NCBI RefSeq assembly: GCF_900115005.1
Contig: NZ_FOUY01000002.1
Location: forward strand, 330,162 to 394,161
Length of the DNA stretch: 64,000 bases
Direction of reading: 5' to 3'
Source of the DNA: Pseudonocardia ammonioxydans
Lineage (GTDB): Bacteria > Actinomycetota > Actinomycetes > Mycobacteriales > Pseudonocardiaceae
A program made the translations under genes and the position numbers. The notes under the pieces are model-generated. The model ran no database searches and was not told the origin of the DNA. It saw nothing but the letters and a program-made list of their open reading frames with translations. This document shows, in pieces, positions 39,858 to 49,230 of this stretch; the stretch's first letter is position 1, and the number at the start of each line of letters is the position of its first letter.

Positions 39858-40538
39858 ATGCGAGAGCTCGACGTGCGAGAGGTGGCGCAGGGGCCGGGAA
39901 CCGGCCGGGAGCGCCGCGGTCCCCGGCGATCGGCCGGTGCCGTGCGGTGTGGCGGGGCGCGTTCTGGCGGGGCGCGCTCTGCCGGGGCGCGCTCTGCCGG
40001 GGCGCGCTCTGCCGGGGTGACCCGGGCCGACGTGGGCGGGGCGGGCGCGAGGCGTGCCGGTGCGGGTCCGGTCCCGGTGGCCGGTGCGGCACCGCGTTCG
40101 ATCGGGTTCCCGGTCAGGCGCTCGATCGGGTCCCTGGCCGGGCAGGCCTGCCCGGCCGGGGCGGCACCGTTCCCTGCGGCACTGCTTCCTGCAGCACCGT
40201 TCCCTGCGGTGCGGCCCGTCGTGGTGCGGGCCGTCCCGGCGGTCGGTGGCGCCCGGCGCGCTGCGGGGCGTCCCGGCTCCACCGGGCCGGCGATCGTGCC
40301 GCCGCGCACGGTCCGCCCGGCGACCCGGCGCTGCGTGGCCCCCGCGCGTCGCCGGAGCCCGCGGCTGCGGGTGCGCTCGGCCGGCGAGCGGTTCCTGATC
40401 GGGGTGGCCACGGTCGCCTGCGCCGCCACCGCGGTGGTGGTCCTCGGGCTGCTGGGCGACGCGGCCGCGGGATGGAACTCCGGCCCGGTGGAGCCGGTCG
40501 GCACGGGAGCCGTCGTGTCCGGGACGGCGGGCCGCTGA
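39858..40538 (+). CDS. Small Arg/Ala-rich single-pass membrane protein; candidate SOS cell-division inhibitor by position
   Basis: 226 residues. The long N-terminal part is low-complexity (GARSAG repeats, many Pro and Arg), and one membrane helix lies near residues 178-197 ([22 protein letters not shown]). No LysM or other domain is visible. The gene is divergent from lexA and precedes nrdR, as with Rv2719c in M. tuberculosis and divS in C. glutamicum, both SOS-induced division inhibitors. GGAGGAG lies 4 bases before ATG 39858. Function is inferred from position and topology only. Confidence 0.65.
   Translation: MRELDVREVAQGPGTGRERRGPRRSAGAVRCGGARSGGARSAGARSAGARSAGVTRADVGGAGARRAGAGPVPVAGAAPRSIGFPVRRSIGSLAGQACPAGAAPFPAALLPAAPFPAVRPVVVRAVPAVGGARRAAGRPGSTGPAIVPPRTVRPATRRCVAPARRRSPRLRVRSAGERFLIGVATVACAATAVVVLGLLGDAAAGWNSGPVEPVGTGAVVSGTAGR
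39956..40015 (+). repeat. Four 15-bp tandem repeats in the divS-like gene
   Basis: GGCGCGyTCTGsCGG units at 39956-39970, 39971-39985, 39986-40000 and 40001-40015 encode [17 protein letters not shown]. The array is in frame. Confidence 0.75.
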
Positions 40539-40941
40539 TCCCCTCGGGCTCCCTGGTGTCGCCGGTCCCGGCGGCCCGCGCGGGGCGGCGTGTCATCCGG
40601 CCTGCGTGGGGCGGCGTGCCATCCGGCGCGCCGGTGCGGCGTGTCGCGGACCCGGGAGGCCGTCCGGCGCGGCCGTGCCGCGGCGACGGGCGGTCACCGC
40701 GCGGCCGTCGCACAGCCTGATCAGCGGCGATGCGCCCGGACGTGCCGACGCGGGTCGGGGTGTCCCCGACAGCCGGTGTGCGAGGCTGCTTCCCGATCGG
40801 GCGAAGCTCGGCGCCACGCCGGACCCGGGATGGCCAACCCCTAGATGTTGGGGTTACATTGATGTCGTTCTCCCACAGGTTGGGGGATCCGAGTATCATG
40901 GGCGAGTGCCCGGTACGCCACGGGAGAAGGGTGGGTCCGCC
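40539..40941. promoter_or_regulatory. nrdR promoter region with paired candidate NrdR boxes
   Basis: 403 bp without a gene. An inverted repeat AACCCC-TAGATGTT-GGGGTT (40836-40855) resembles the actinobacterial NrdR box core CTAgATnTTG. A weaker second one, TCCCACAGGTTGGGGGA (40871-40887), is centred 33-34 bp away, about three helical turns, which is the usual spacing of NrdR box pairs. A TATCAT -10 box follows at 40894-40899. A 21-bp direct repeat (40581-40601 and 40607-40627) also lies in the gap. Confidence 0.6.
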
Positions 40942-41430
40942 ATGCGCTGCCCGTTCTGTCGGCACCCGGACTCGCGGGTGATCGACTCCCGGACCGCCGA
41001 CGACGGGACCTGTACCCGCCGTCGCCGGTCCTGCACCTCGTGTGGCCGGCGCTTCACCACGGTCGAGGAGACCGTGCTCGCCGTGGTCAAGCGCAGCGGG
41101 GTGAGCGAGCCCTTCAGCCGGCTGAAGGTGGTCGGCGGGGTTCGGCGGGCGTGCCAGGGCCGGCCGGTCGACGAGGACGACCTGCAGCAGCTCGCCCATC
41201 GGGTCGAGGAGGCGGTGCGTGCCCGCGGGGCGGCCGAGATCCCCAGCCACGAGGTGGGGCTGGCGATCCTCGGACCGTTGCGCGATCTCGACGAGGTCGC
41301 GTACCTGCGGTTCGCGAGCGTCTACCGATCCTTCTCCTCCATCGAGGACTTCGAGAAGGAGATCGCCGACCTGCGTTCGGCGGCTGCCGGGGAAGCAGCC
41401 GACGACGAGGCCGGCAACCGGGACGGTTGA
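40942..41430 (+). CDS. nrdR: Transcriptional repressor NrdR
   Basis: 162 residues. The N-terminal zinc ribbon has CPFC (3-6) and CTSC (31-34), and the ATP-cone domain follows ([19 protein letters not shown]). NrdR senses ATP/dATP and represses ribonucleotide reductase genes. ATG at 40942 has GAGAAGGG upstream. nrdJ starts 166 bp downstream and is the likely direct target, with autoregulation through the upstream boxes. Confidence 0.96.
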   Translation: MRCPFCRHPDSRVIDSRTADDGTCTRRRRSCTSCGRRFTTVEETVLAVVKRSGVSEPFSRLKVVGGVRRACQGRPVDEDDLQQLAHRVEEAVRARGAAEIPSHEVGLAILGPLRDLDEVAYLRFASVYRSFSSIEDFEKEIADLRSAAAGEAADDEAGNRDG

Positions 41431-41539
41431 GCGGGCTCCCGGCCGGGAGCGGTGTGGTGGCTGCAGGGGGCGCACACCGGGGCCGGGGCCGCGCGGCAGG
41501 ACCGGAGTGAGACGGGGCGGTGGCCAGCACCGTCCCGCG

Positions 41540-41567
41540 CCGCCCGCGTACCCCAGCGCGCGGGCGG
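41540..41567 (+). promoter_or_regulatory. Leader stem-loop upstream of nrdJ
   Basis: A perfect 9-bp stem CCGCCCGCG/CGCGGGCGG (41540-41548 and 41559-41567) with a 10-nt loop lies 18 nt before the nrdJ ribosome site. It could be a weak intercistronic terminator or attenuator. I do not see the conserved B12-box of a cobalamin riboswitch. Confidence 0.4.
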
Positions 41568-41596
41568 ACAGGACACGTCGGATGCGGAGGCAGTGG

Positions 41597-44476
41597 ATGA
41601 CCGAGACCGTCGGGGGCCCGACGACAGGTGCCGGGAACGACACGGGCGGCACCGGGGAGGCGCCGGCGAAGGCCGCGCGCGGTCGCGGGAAGGCGGGCGC
41701 CAAGCGGCGCGGCCTGACCGTGCAGCGCGTCTTCACCACCGAGGGCGTTCACCCGTTCGACCAGGTCGACTGGGAGCGCCGGGACGTCGTCATGACGAAC
41801 TGGCGTGACGGGACGGTCAACTTCGAGCAGCGCGGCGTGGAGTTCCCGTCGTTCTGGTCGGTGAACGCCACCAACATCGTCACCAGCAAGTACTTCCGGG
41901 GCGCGGTCGGCAGCGACGCCCGCGAGTCCAGCCTCAAGCAGCTCATCGAGCGGGTGGTCGGGGCCTACCGCCGGGCCGGTGTCGAGCACGGCTACTTCGC
42001 GTCCGACGCCGACGCCGAGATCTTCGACCACGAGCTGACCTGGATGCTGCTGCACCAGGTGTTCAGCTTCAACTCGCCGGTCTGGTTCAACGTCGGCACG
42101 CCGTCGCCGCAGCAGGTCAGCGCCTGCTTCATCCTCTCGGTCGACGACACCATGGAGTCGATCCTGAACTGGTACCGGGAGGAGGGGCTGATCTTCAAGG
42201 GCGGCTCCGGTGCCGGCCTGAACCTCTCCCGGATCCGCTCGTCGCGCGAGCTGCTGTCCTCCGGTGGCACGGCCTCCGGCCCGGTCTCGTTCATGCGCGG
42301 CGCCGACGCCTCGGCGGGCACCATCAAGTCCGGTGGCGCCACCCGCCGCGCGGCGAAGATGGTCGTCCTCGACGTCGACCACCCCGACATCGAGGAGTTC
42401 GTCGAGACCAAGGCCCAGGAGGAGGCCAAGATCCGCGTCCTGCGCGACGCCGGTTTCGACATGGACCTGGGCGGCTCCGACATCGCCTCGGTGCAGTACC
42501 AGAACGCGAACAACTCGGTCCGGGTGTCCGACGAGTTCATGCGCGCCGTCGAGGAGGGCACCGAGTTCGGCCTGCGCTCCCGCACGACCGGCGAGGTCAT
42601 CGACTCGATCGACGCGGGCAAGCTCTTCCACGGCATCGCCGAGGCGGCGTGGAACTGCGCCGACCCCGGCGTCCAGTACGACAGCACGATCAACGACTGG
42701 CACACCTGCCCGGAGTCGGGCCGGATCACCGCGTCGAACCCGTGCTCGGAGTACATGCACCTGGACAACTCCAGCTGCAACCTGGCGTCGCTGAACCTGC
42801 TGAAGTTCCTCGACGCCGACGACCGGTTCGACGCCGACACGTTCGCCCGGGCCGTCGAGCTGATCATCACCGCGATGGACATCTCGATCTGCTTCGCGGA
42901 CTTCCCGACCGACCCGATCGCCGAGACCACCCGCACGTTCCGCCAGCTCGGGATCGGGTACGCCAACCTGGGCGCGCTGCTCATGGCGACCGGGCACGCC
43001 TACGACTCCGAGGGCGGCCGTGCGCTCGCCGGTGCCATCACCTCGCTGATGACCGGTGCCGCGTACAAGCGCTCCGCCGAGCTCGCCGGGACCGTCGGCC
43101 CGTACGAGGGGTACGCCCGCAACGCCGAGGCCCACCAGCGGGTCATCCGCAAGCACGCCGCGGCGAACGACCAGATCCGCAGCTTCCCGGCCAGCGCGCC
43201 GGTGCAGACGCTGGCCACCCAGGTCTGGCAGCAGTGCCAGGAGATCGGCGCGGCCAACGGGTGGCGCAACGCCCAGGCGTCGGTGCTGGCCCCGACCGGC
43301 ACGATCGGCCTGATGATGGACTGCGACACGACCGGCATCGAGCCGGACCTGGCGCTGGTCAAGTTCAAGAAGCTGGTCGGCGGCGGCTCCATGCAGATCG
43401 TCAACCAGTCGGTGCGCCGCGCCCTGGACAACCTCGGCTACCAGGCCGAGCAGGCCGAGGCGATCGTCGAGTACGTGGCCGAGCACGGTCACGTCGTCGA
43501 CGCACCGGGCATGAAGCCCGAGCACTACGAGGTCTTCGACTGCGCCATGGGTGAGCGGTCCATCGCGCCGATGGGCCACGTCCGGATGATGGCGGCCGCG
43601 CAGCCGTTCCTGTCCGGTGCCATCTCCAAGACGGTGAACATGCCCGAGCGGGCCACCGTGGAGGACGTCGAGCGGATCTACCTCGAGGGCTGGCGGCTCG
43701 GGCTCAAGGCGCTGGCGATCTACCGCGACAACTGCAAGGTCGGCCAGCCGCTGTCGGCCGGCAAGGGCGGTTCCGGGGACGCGAAGCCGGAACCGGAGGT
43801 CGTCGTCGAGCAGCGGCCGATCCGCAAGCGGCTGCCGAAGAAGCGCCCGAGCGAGACCGTGTCGTTCACCGTCGGCGGGGCCGACGGCTACCTCACCGCG
43901 GGCAGCTACCCCGACGACGGGCTCGGCGAGATCTTCGTCAAGCTGGGCAAGCAGGGCTCGACCCTGGCCGGCGTGATGGACGCGTTCTCGATGTCGATCT
44001 CGGTCGGGCTGCAGTACGGGATCCCGCTCGAGTTCTACGTCTCGAAGTTCTCCAACCTGCGCTTCGAGCCGGCCGGCATGACCGACGACCCGGACGTCCG
44101 GATCGCCACGTCGGTGCTGGACTACCTGTTCCGCCGGCTCGCGCTGGACCACCTGCCCTATGAGAAGCGCGCCCAGCTGGGCATCTTCTCCGCGGACGAG
44201 CGGGCCGCCCAGGTCGAGAACGACTACGGGTCGGGCAGCGAGAACCTGGACATGGACGAGTTCCGGTCCTCGCTCCCGGCGGGCGACGGGACGAAGCAGG
44301 AGGCACCGGCCGAGACGCCGGCACCGGCCGAGGCCCACAGCTCCACCGAGCTGCTGGAGCTGCGGCTGGGCAAGGCGGCCGACGCCCCGCTGTGCATGAC
44401 CTGCGGGACGAAGATGCGACCGGCCGGGTCGTGCTACCTCTGCGAGGGGTGCGGCTCCACCAGCGGCTGCAGCTGA
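41597..44476 (+). CDS. nrdJ: Adenosylcobalamin-dependent (class II) ribonucleotide reductase
   Basis: Reduces ribonucleotides with adenosylcobalamin, with or without oxygen. 959 residues. The core shows the thiyl/reductant cysteines (VSACFILS, NPCSEYMHLDNSSCNLASLN) and a barrel region with GANGWRNAQASVLAPTGTIG. A C-terminal zinc-binding domain ends CMTCGTKM and CYLCEGCGSTSGCS. ATG at 41597 has GGAGG 6 bases upstream; ATG at 41582 lies before that site. A strong terminator follows. No class I enzyme is encoded nearby. Confidence 0.96.
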   Translation: MTETVGGPTTGAGNDTGGTGEAPAKAARGRGKAGAKRRGLTVQRVFTTEGVHPFDQVDWERRDVVMTNWRDGTVNFEQRGVEFPSFWSVNATNIVTSKYFRGAVGSDARESSLKQLIERVVGAYRRAGVEHGYFASDADAEIFDHELTWMLLHQVFSFNSPVWFNVGTPSPQQVSACFILSVDDTMESILNWYREEGLIFKGGSGAGLNLSRIRSSRELLSSGGTASGPVSFMRGADASAGTIKSGGATRRAAKMVVLDVDHPDIEEFVETKAQEEAKIRVLRDAGFDMDLGGSDIASVQYQNANNSVRVSDEFMRAVEEGTEFGLRSRTTGEVIDSIDAGKLFHGIAEAAWNCADPGVQYDSTINDWHTCPESGRITASNPCSEYMHLDNSSCNLASLNLLKFLDADDRFDADTFARAVELIITAMDISICFADFPTDPIAETTRTFRQLGIGYANLGALLMATGHAYDSEGGRALAGAITSLMTGAAYKRSAELAGTVGPYEGYARNAEAHQRVIRKHAAANDQIRSFPASAPVQTLATQVWQQCQEIGAANGWRNAQASVLAPTGTIGLMMDCDTTGIEPDLALVKFKKLVGGGSMQIVNQSVRRALDNLGYQAEQAEAIVEYVAEHGHVVDAPGMKPEHYEVFDCAMGERSIAPMGHVRMMAAAQPFLSGAISKTVNMPERATVEDVERIYLEGWRLGLKALAIYRDNCKVGQPLSAGKGGSGDAKPEPEVVVEQRPIRKRLPKKRPSETVSFTVGGADGYLTAGSYPDDGLGEIFVKLGKQGSTLAGVMDAFSMSISVGLQYGIPLEFYVSKFSNLRFEPAGMTDDPDVRIATSVLDYLFRRLALDHLPYEKRAQLGIFSADERAAQVENDYGSGSENLDMDEFRSSLPAGDGTKQEAPAETPAPAEAHSSTELLELRLGKAADAPLCMTCGTKMRPAGSCYLCEGCGSTSGCS

Positions 44477-44496
44477 GCGGGCCGCACAGCACCATC

Positions 44497-44530
44497 CGTG
44501 GGGCGGCGCCGGTTCCGGCGCCGCCCCACG
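44497..44530. terminator. nrdJ terminator
   Basis: A perfect 16-bp stem CGTGGGGCGGCGCCGG (44497-44512) with its complement (44515-44530) and only two unpaired bases, 20 bp after the stop. Confidence 0.8.
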
Positions 44531-44668
44531 GCGTTGCCCGGGCCACCCGGAACGCGGGCCGGTGCCCGGTCGCGGCCCCCGGACTCGATCACCGGTGGGG
44601 GCGCGGTGCACGTCGTCCGCACACCGGGTTGCACGGCCGCCGGTGAGTGCGGGTGGAGGGGAGACACC

Positions 44669-45313
44669 GTGGAGGACCGCACCGGCGAGGTGGCGCGGCG
44701 GCTGGCCACCGATCCGCGGGTGGTCGCGGTCCTGGTCGGCGCTCCGTGGCACCCGGCCGCCGGCGGGCCCGAGCCGGACGCGGACCCGGCGGAGGAGCGC
44801 GGCGCCCGCGGGCAGGTGTACGTCGGCGTCCCGTCCCCGGCCGAGCTGCGCGCCCTGGACCTCCCGGTGGACGGGCTGCGGCACTTCGGGCTGACCCCCG
44901 CCGAACTGCGGGCCGGCGGCTGGACCGACGCCGACCTGCGCTCGGCCGGGCTGACCCCGCCCGGGGCCGCCCCGGACCCCGTCGAGTGGTTCGTGGCCGG
45001 CGAGCCGGCGCAGCTGATGCTCGGGCTCGCCCCGCACGGTCCCCCGCTGCTGGCCCGTCCCGAGCCCCGGTGGGACGGCCACCGGCCCGTCCTCGACCCG
45101 GCCGACACTGCCGAGGTGCCCGGACTCCTCGCCTGCACCGACCCGGAGAGCGAGCAGGGCCTGCAGGTCACGGCCGTCCGGGACGGGTTGCTCCGCCGGG
45201 CCCGTCGCCGCCTGGTGCACTGCGCCCTCTGCCACGTGCTCGTGCACCGCGCCGACACGACCCACGGCGCCTGCCACGGCTGCGCCGGGCGCTGGCTCGG
45301 CATCGTCCACTGA
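44669..45313 (+). CDS. Hypothetical protein with C-terminal double-CxxC motif
   Basis: 214 residues. The N-terminal part (VEDRTGEVARRLATDPRVVAVLVG) is acidic and Pro-rich. The C-terminus has CALC and CHGC pairs (about residues 190-207) spaced like a zinc ribbon, ending RWLGIVH. GTG at 44669 follows GGAGGGGAG. I recognise no family. Confidence 0.65.
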   Translation: MEDRTGEVARRLATDPRVVAVLVGAPWHPAAGGPEPDADPAEERGARGQVYVGVPSPAELRALDLPVDGLRHFGLTPAELRAGGWTDADLRSAGLTPPGAAPDPVEWFVAGEPAQLMLGLAPHGPPLLARPEPRWDGHRPVLDPADTAEVPGLLACTDPESEQGLQVTAVRDGLLRRARRRLVHCALCHVLVHRADTTHGACHGCAGRWLGIVH

Positions 45314-45371
45314 GGGCAGCACCACGTTCCGGAACCGGCCACGGGGACCGTGCGGGCACGGTTAGGGTCGG

Positions 45372-45845
45372 ATGGTGACCGATCGCTACCGGGTGGTGCC
45401 CGCCTCCTACGTCCTGCTGCTGCGCGGCGAGGCCGACCGGACCGAGGTGCTGCTGCAGCTACGGGCGAACACCGGGTTCATGGACGGGTACTGGGCCGCC
45501 GCCGCGGCCGGGCACGTCGAGGCGGGGGAGGACGCGCTCGCCGCGGCCGTCCGGGAGGCGCACGAGGAACTCGGCGTCACCATCGACCCGGCCGACCTCG
45601 CCCCGCTCACCGCGGTGCACCGGACGCGGAGCACCGGCGAGCCGATCGACGAGCGCGTCGACTTCTTCTTCACCTGCCGGCGCTGGTCGGGCGAACCACA
45701 CGAGGCCGAATCGGGGAAGACGGCGGGCCTCGGGTGGTTCCCCCTGGCGGTGCTGCCGGAGCCGACCGTCCCGCACGAACGGGCGGTGCTGGACGCGCTC
45801 CGTACCGGCGGGCCCGCGGCGATCACCAGCCACGGGTTCCGCTGA
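45372..45845 (+). CDS. Nudix hydrolase
   Basis: 157 residues with a perfect Nudix box GHVEAGEDALAAAVREAHEELG (GX5EX7REUXEEXGU, about residues 47-69). It hydrolyses a nucleoside diphosphate linked to another moiety; the substrate is not deducible. ATG at 45372 lies 3 bases after a TAGGGT box, so the transcript is probably leaderless. Confidence 0.92.
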   Translation: MVTDRYRVVPASYVLLLRGEADRTEVLLQLRANTGFMDGYWAAAAAGHVEAGEDALAAAVREAHEELGVTIDPADLAPLTAVHRTRSTGEPIDERVDFFFTCRRWSGEPHEAESGKTAGLGWFPLAVLPEPTVPHERAVLDALRTGGPAAITSHGFR

Positions 45846-45854
45846 CACCGGGCG

Positions 45855-46085
45855 CTATCCCGGCTCGACCAGCTGCAGTTCGATCGTCACCTCGGGGGTC
45901 TCGGTGTCGTCGGGGTCCTCCGCCCAGTGCAGGACCCAGCCGACCTCGTAGTCGTCGCGGGGCATGCCCGGTGGTGCGAAGTTGACCCAGTCGCCGGCGC
46001 GGGGCACCACCCGGAACCAGCGGACGTGGTCCGGCCGTTGCCCGATCCGTACCCGGACGGGGACGCCGTGTCGTGGCGAGCTCAC
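45855..46085 (-). CDS. Small hypothetical protein
   Basis: 76 residues from GTG 46085 (VSSPRHGVPVRVRIG), with a compact, Trp-rich core (WFRVVPRAGDWVNFAPPG, VGWVLHWAEDPDD). GTG at 46124 would add 13 residues and is possible. No family recognised. The gene is convergent with the Nudix gene, 9 bp apart. Confidence 0.55.
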   Translation of the reverse strand: MSSPRHGVPVRVRIGQRPDHVRWFRVVPRAGDWVNFAPPGMPRDDYEVGWVLHWAEDPDDTETPEVTIELQLVEPG

Positions 46086-46180
46086 GGGCGACGATGCTGC
46101 CCGACGATGATCGGGTTCCGCCACCGTCGTGCAGCCGTCGCCCGTGCCGTGCCCGGCGGCGACGGGCCGGTGTGCGCCCC

Positions 46181-46393
46181 TCAGCCCCCCGTGTAGCGGG
46201 CCGACTCGATCAACGCCTCCACCGACTCCGGCGGAACCCGGAACGAACGGCCGAAACGCACCGCCGGGAGCTCGCCGGAGTGCACGAGGCGATAGACCGT
46301 CATCCGTGACACCCGCATCCGCTCGGCCACCTCGGCCACGGTGAGGAACGGCGCCTCCTGCCCGGCCCGTTGCTCCGGGATACCTGCCCCCAT
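46181..46393 (-). CDS. Excisionase/BldC-like helix-turn-helix protein
   Basis: 70 residues. The HTH FLTVAEVAERMRVSRMTVYRLVHSGELPAVRFGRSFRV fills most of the protein and matches the MerR/excisionase-type family of small actinobacterial regulators such as Rv0500A. ATG at 46393 has GAGGAGGGG upstream. No phage gene is near, so a chromosomal regulator is more likely than a true excisionase. Confidence 0.85.
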   Translation of the reverse strand: MGAGIPEQRAGQEAPFLTVAEVAERMRVSRMTVYRLVHSGELPAVRFGRSFRVPPESVEALIESARYTGG

Positions 46394-46692
46394 GCGTGCG
46401 CCCCTCCTCGTGCCGCCCCGCCGTGGCGGAACGACCTCGCGATCACCGAACGCAGGGACGGTAGCGCGGATCCGGCCACCCTCCCGGGGCGAACGTGTCC
46501 CTCCCTCGGGTGGACTCACTCTCGACCCTCGACGCACGGTGACCTGTCGAGCACGCATGGTGAGAATCTGGCACCCGCGTAGGGTCGCGGACGTGGCGGG
46601 CGCGCTCCGTCGAGGAGACCTCGGGCAGGTGTCCGGCAGGCCTCGTGCAGGCCTCACCGAGGCGTCGTACAGCAGTGCGGAAGGGGACGGCG

Positions 46693-47370
46693 ATGTCGCG
46701 ACCGGCGGAGCAGGACGGGCCCACGGGTGAGGACCTCGAGCCGGGGTGGTTCACCGATGCGGACGCGCCGGCCGTCCGGGCCTTCGCCGACCGCGTGACG
46801 GCGGGCCGCACCGGGCCACGGGAGCAGGCGAGCGCCCTGTTCGACGCCGTCCGCGACGAGATCTGGTACGACCCGTTCTGCGTCGTGACCGACCCGCACG
46901 CCTACCGTGCTAGCCGGGTCGCCGAGCTCTCCGGCAACTGGTGCGTGCCCAAGGCGGTGCTGCTCACCGCCGCGGCCCGCGCGCTCGGGATCCCGGCCCG
47001 GCTCGGGTTCGCCGACGTCCGCAACCATCTCAACACCGCGCGGCTGCGGGAGCGGATGGGCGGGGTGGACCTGTTCGTCTGGCACGGGTACACCGCGTTG
47101 TGGCTCGACGGCCGCTGGCGGAAGGCCACACCGGCGTTCAACGCGGAGCTCTGCGCCCGATTCGGTGTCGCTCCCATCACGTTCGACGGCGGCGACGACG
47201 CGCTGATGCACGAGTACGACGGCGCCGGTGCCCGCTACATGTCCTACGAGAACGACCGCGGCACCTTCCACGACCTGCCGTTCGACGACATGCTCGCGAC
47301 CTTCCGCGAGCACTACGGCGAGGCGATGTTCGACACCGCGACGACCGGCCGGGACGCGTTCACTCGTTAG
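46693..47370 (+). CDS. Transglutaminase-like domain protein
   Basis: 225 residues. The papain-like transglutaminase core is visible: Cys in GNWCVPKAVLLTAAARALGIPARLGFADV, His in VWHGYTALWLDGRW, then RKATPAFN where the usual catalytic Asp segment (LDPT) would be, so the third member is altered. A role as peptidase or amidase is possible but unproven. ATG at 46693 has AAGGGGA upstream. The 299-bp gap before it (46394-46692) holds no clear element. Confidence 0.8.
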   Translation: MSRPAEQDGPTGEDLEPGWFTDADAPAVRAFADRVTAGRTGPREQASALFDAVRDEIWYDPFCVVTDPHAYRASRVAELSGNWCVPKAVLLTAAARALGIPARLGFADVRNHLNTARLRERMGGVDLFVWHGYTALWLDGRWRKATPAFNAELCARFGVAPITFDGGDDALMHEYDGAGARYMSYENDRGTFHDLPFDDMLATFREHYGEAMFDTATTGRDAFTR

Positions 47371-47391
47371 CACTGCACTAGGATCCGCGGG

Positions 47392-48465
47392 GTGATCGCC
47401 CCGACCGTGACCGAGGACGACCCGGACGGCGACTGGACCGCCTCGGGCGTGTTCCGCTGTGCCCCCGGCGTCTACCGCATCCCGCTGCCCCTGCCGCAGG
47501 ACGGGCTGCGCGCCGTGAACGTCTACGCCCTGGAGGACGCCGGCGGCTGGACCCTGATCGACTCCGGCTGGGCGATCGACGAGGCCCGCGACCTGCTGGA
47601 GAAGGCGCTCGCCGCGCTCGGCTCCGGGTTCGGTGACGTCCGCCGGTTCCTGATCACCCACGCGCACCGCGACCACTACACGCTGGCGTCGATCCTGCGC
47701 CGCGAGTACGGCACCCGCGTCCTGCTCGGTGCGGGGGAGCGCCCGAACCTGGAGTTCATCGCCTCCCCGGACCGGCCGGAGTACGAGCCCGAGCGCACCC
47801 GGCTGCTGCGCTGCGGCGCGGCGGAGCTGGTCGCCGAGATCGGGCGCAGCGGCCCCTGGCCGCGGCCGAACGAGGAGGAGTGGGAGGCGCCCGACGAGTG
47901 GCTCGCCGACCGCGCCGCGATCACGGTCGGGGACCAGGCCGCGACGCGCACGCTGACCGCCGTCGAGACGCCCGGCCACACCCGCGGTCACCTCGTGTTC
48001 AACGACGACGCGCACGGCCTGCTCTTCGCCGGCGACCACGTCCTGCCGCGGATCACGCCGTCGATCGGGCTGCAGCCCACCACGGTCGCCAGCCCGCTCG
48101 GCCAGTTCCTCGACTCGCTGCGGCTGGTCCGTGCCCTGCCCGACGCCGCACTGCTGCCCGCCCACGGCCCGATCGGCGGCCGGGTGCACGCGCGGGCCGA
48201 CGAGCTGCTGGCCCACCACGACGTCCGGCTCGCCCAGTGCCGGGACGCGGTCGCCGCCGGGAACCCCTCCGCCCAGGAGGTGGCGCGGGTGCTGCGCTGG
48301 ACCCGCCGGGAGCATCGCTTCGACGACATGGACATGTTCAACCGGATGCTCGCCGTCCTCGAGACGGGTGCGCACCTGGACGTCCTCGCCGACCGCGGCG
48401 ACCTCACACGCACCGAGCGGACCGACCCGGAGACGGGCGCGGCGGTCGCCACCTACACCGCCTGA
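47392..48465 (+). CDS. Metallo-beta-lactamase fold hydrolase
   Basis: 357 residues. Metal ligands are seen in THAHRDH (about residues 86-92), PGHTRGH and FAGDH, with a late His in LPAHGP, so a dinuclear zinc site is intact. A helical C-terminal domain (about 265-340) follows, as in MBL hydrolases acting on thioesters or small acyl substrates. GTG at 47392 follows CTAGGATCC by 7 bases and looks leaderless. Confidence 0.9.
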   Translation: MIAPTVTEDDPDGDWTASGVFRCAPGVYRIPLPLPQDGLRAVNVYALEDAGGWTLIDSGWAIDEARDLLEKALAALGSGFGDVRRFLITHAHRDHYTLASILRREYGTRVLLGAGERPNLEFIASPDRPEYEPERTRLLRCGAAELVAEIGRSGPWPRPNEEEWEAPDEWLADRAAITVGDQAATRTLTAVETPGHTRGHLVFNDDAHGLLFAGDHVLPRITPSIGLQPTTVASPLGQFLDSLRLVRALPDAALLPAHGPIGGRVHARADELLAHHDVRLAQCRDAVAAGNPSAQEVARVLRWTRREHRFDDMDMFNRMLAVLETGAHLDVLADRGDLTRTERTDPETGAAVATYTA

Positions 48466-48694
48466 CCCCGCGCGCCGGGTCGCGACACGCCGGTCGCGAG
48501 TCACCCGGTGGTCGTGTCGGGGTGGCCGCCCGCGCCCCGATACGGCAGAGTGGCGTCACCCGTTCCCCACAGATCACGGAGGTCACCCGACACCCACGCG
48601 CAGCACATCCGTCACGCGAGTCTCCACGCATCACCGCTGACGTACCGAGGACGTAGGGGAAGACGATCCTCGTCGACGACAGCGGAGGTTGGCA

Positions 48695-49183
48695 GTGAGC
48701 ACACGCGGAGTGGTGTTCGTCCACTCGTCGCCGACTGCGGTCTGTCCGCACGTCGAGTGGGCGATTTCCGGCGTCCTCGGTACGCGGGTCTCTCTCGAGT
48801 GGTCCGCGCAGCCGGTGGCGTCCGGGCAGATGCGGGCCGAGTGCTCGTGGAGCGGGCCGGCCGGCAGCGCCGGTGCCCTCGCGGGGGCGTTGCGTGCCTG
48901 GTCCATGCTGCGGTTCGAGGTGACCGAGGAACCCAGCCCCGGGGTGGACGGCGAGCGGTTCATGCACGTCCCCGGGCTCGGCATGTGGCACGGGCGCACC
49001 AGCGCCAACGGCGACGTCGTGCTGCCCGAGGACCAGCTGCGTGCGGTCATGGCCGAGAGCGGCGGCAGCCTGACCCGGCGGCTGGACCAGCTGCTCGGCA
49101 CGGCGTGGGACGACGAGCTGGAGTCGTTCCGTTTCGCCGGTGACGGTGCCGTGGTCACGCTGCTCACCCACCGGGTCGGTTAG
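48695..49183 (+). CDS. DUF3145 protein
   Basis: 162 residues (VSTRGVVFVHSSPTAVCPHVEWAISGVLG). The family is confined to actinobacteria and is found beside the fabD-fabH-acpP-fabF cluster in Streptomyces too, as here. GTG at 48695 has GGAGG about 6 bases upstream; TTG at 48689 is less likely. Function unknown; a link to fatty-acid synthesis is inferred from conserved position. Confidence 0.85.
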   Translation: MSTRGVVFVHSSPTAVCPHVEWAISGVLGTRVSLEWSAQPVASGQMRAECSWSGPAGSAGALAGALRAWSMLRFEVTEEPSPGVDGERFMHVPGLGMWHGRTSANGDVVLPEDQLRAVMAESGGSLTRRLDQLLGTAWDDELESFRFAGDGAVVTLLTHRVG

Positions 49184-49230
49184 TCCACTCCCGACCCCGG
49201 CACACTGGGGGCCGTGTACGGGGGGCATCG

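Noticed and set aside
41431..41596. Cobalamin riboswitch before nrdJ
   Set aside because: The gap is short and lacks the conserved B12-box and surrounding helices; only a simple 9-bp hairpin is seen.
41114..45325. Very long open frame on the minus strand opposite nrdJ (about 1400 codons)
   Set aside because: It is antisense to a strongly conserved gene in a very GC-rich genome, where the opposite frame is open by composition. It has low-complexity Arg/Gly/Val content and no family features.
46181..46393. Phage excisionase indicating a prophage
   Set aside because: No integrase, att repeat or phage gene is near; small HTH proteins of this type are common chromosomal regulators in actinobacteria.
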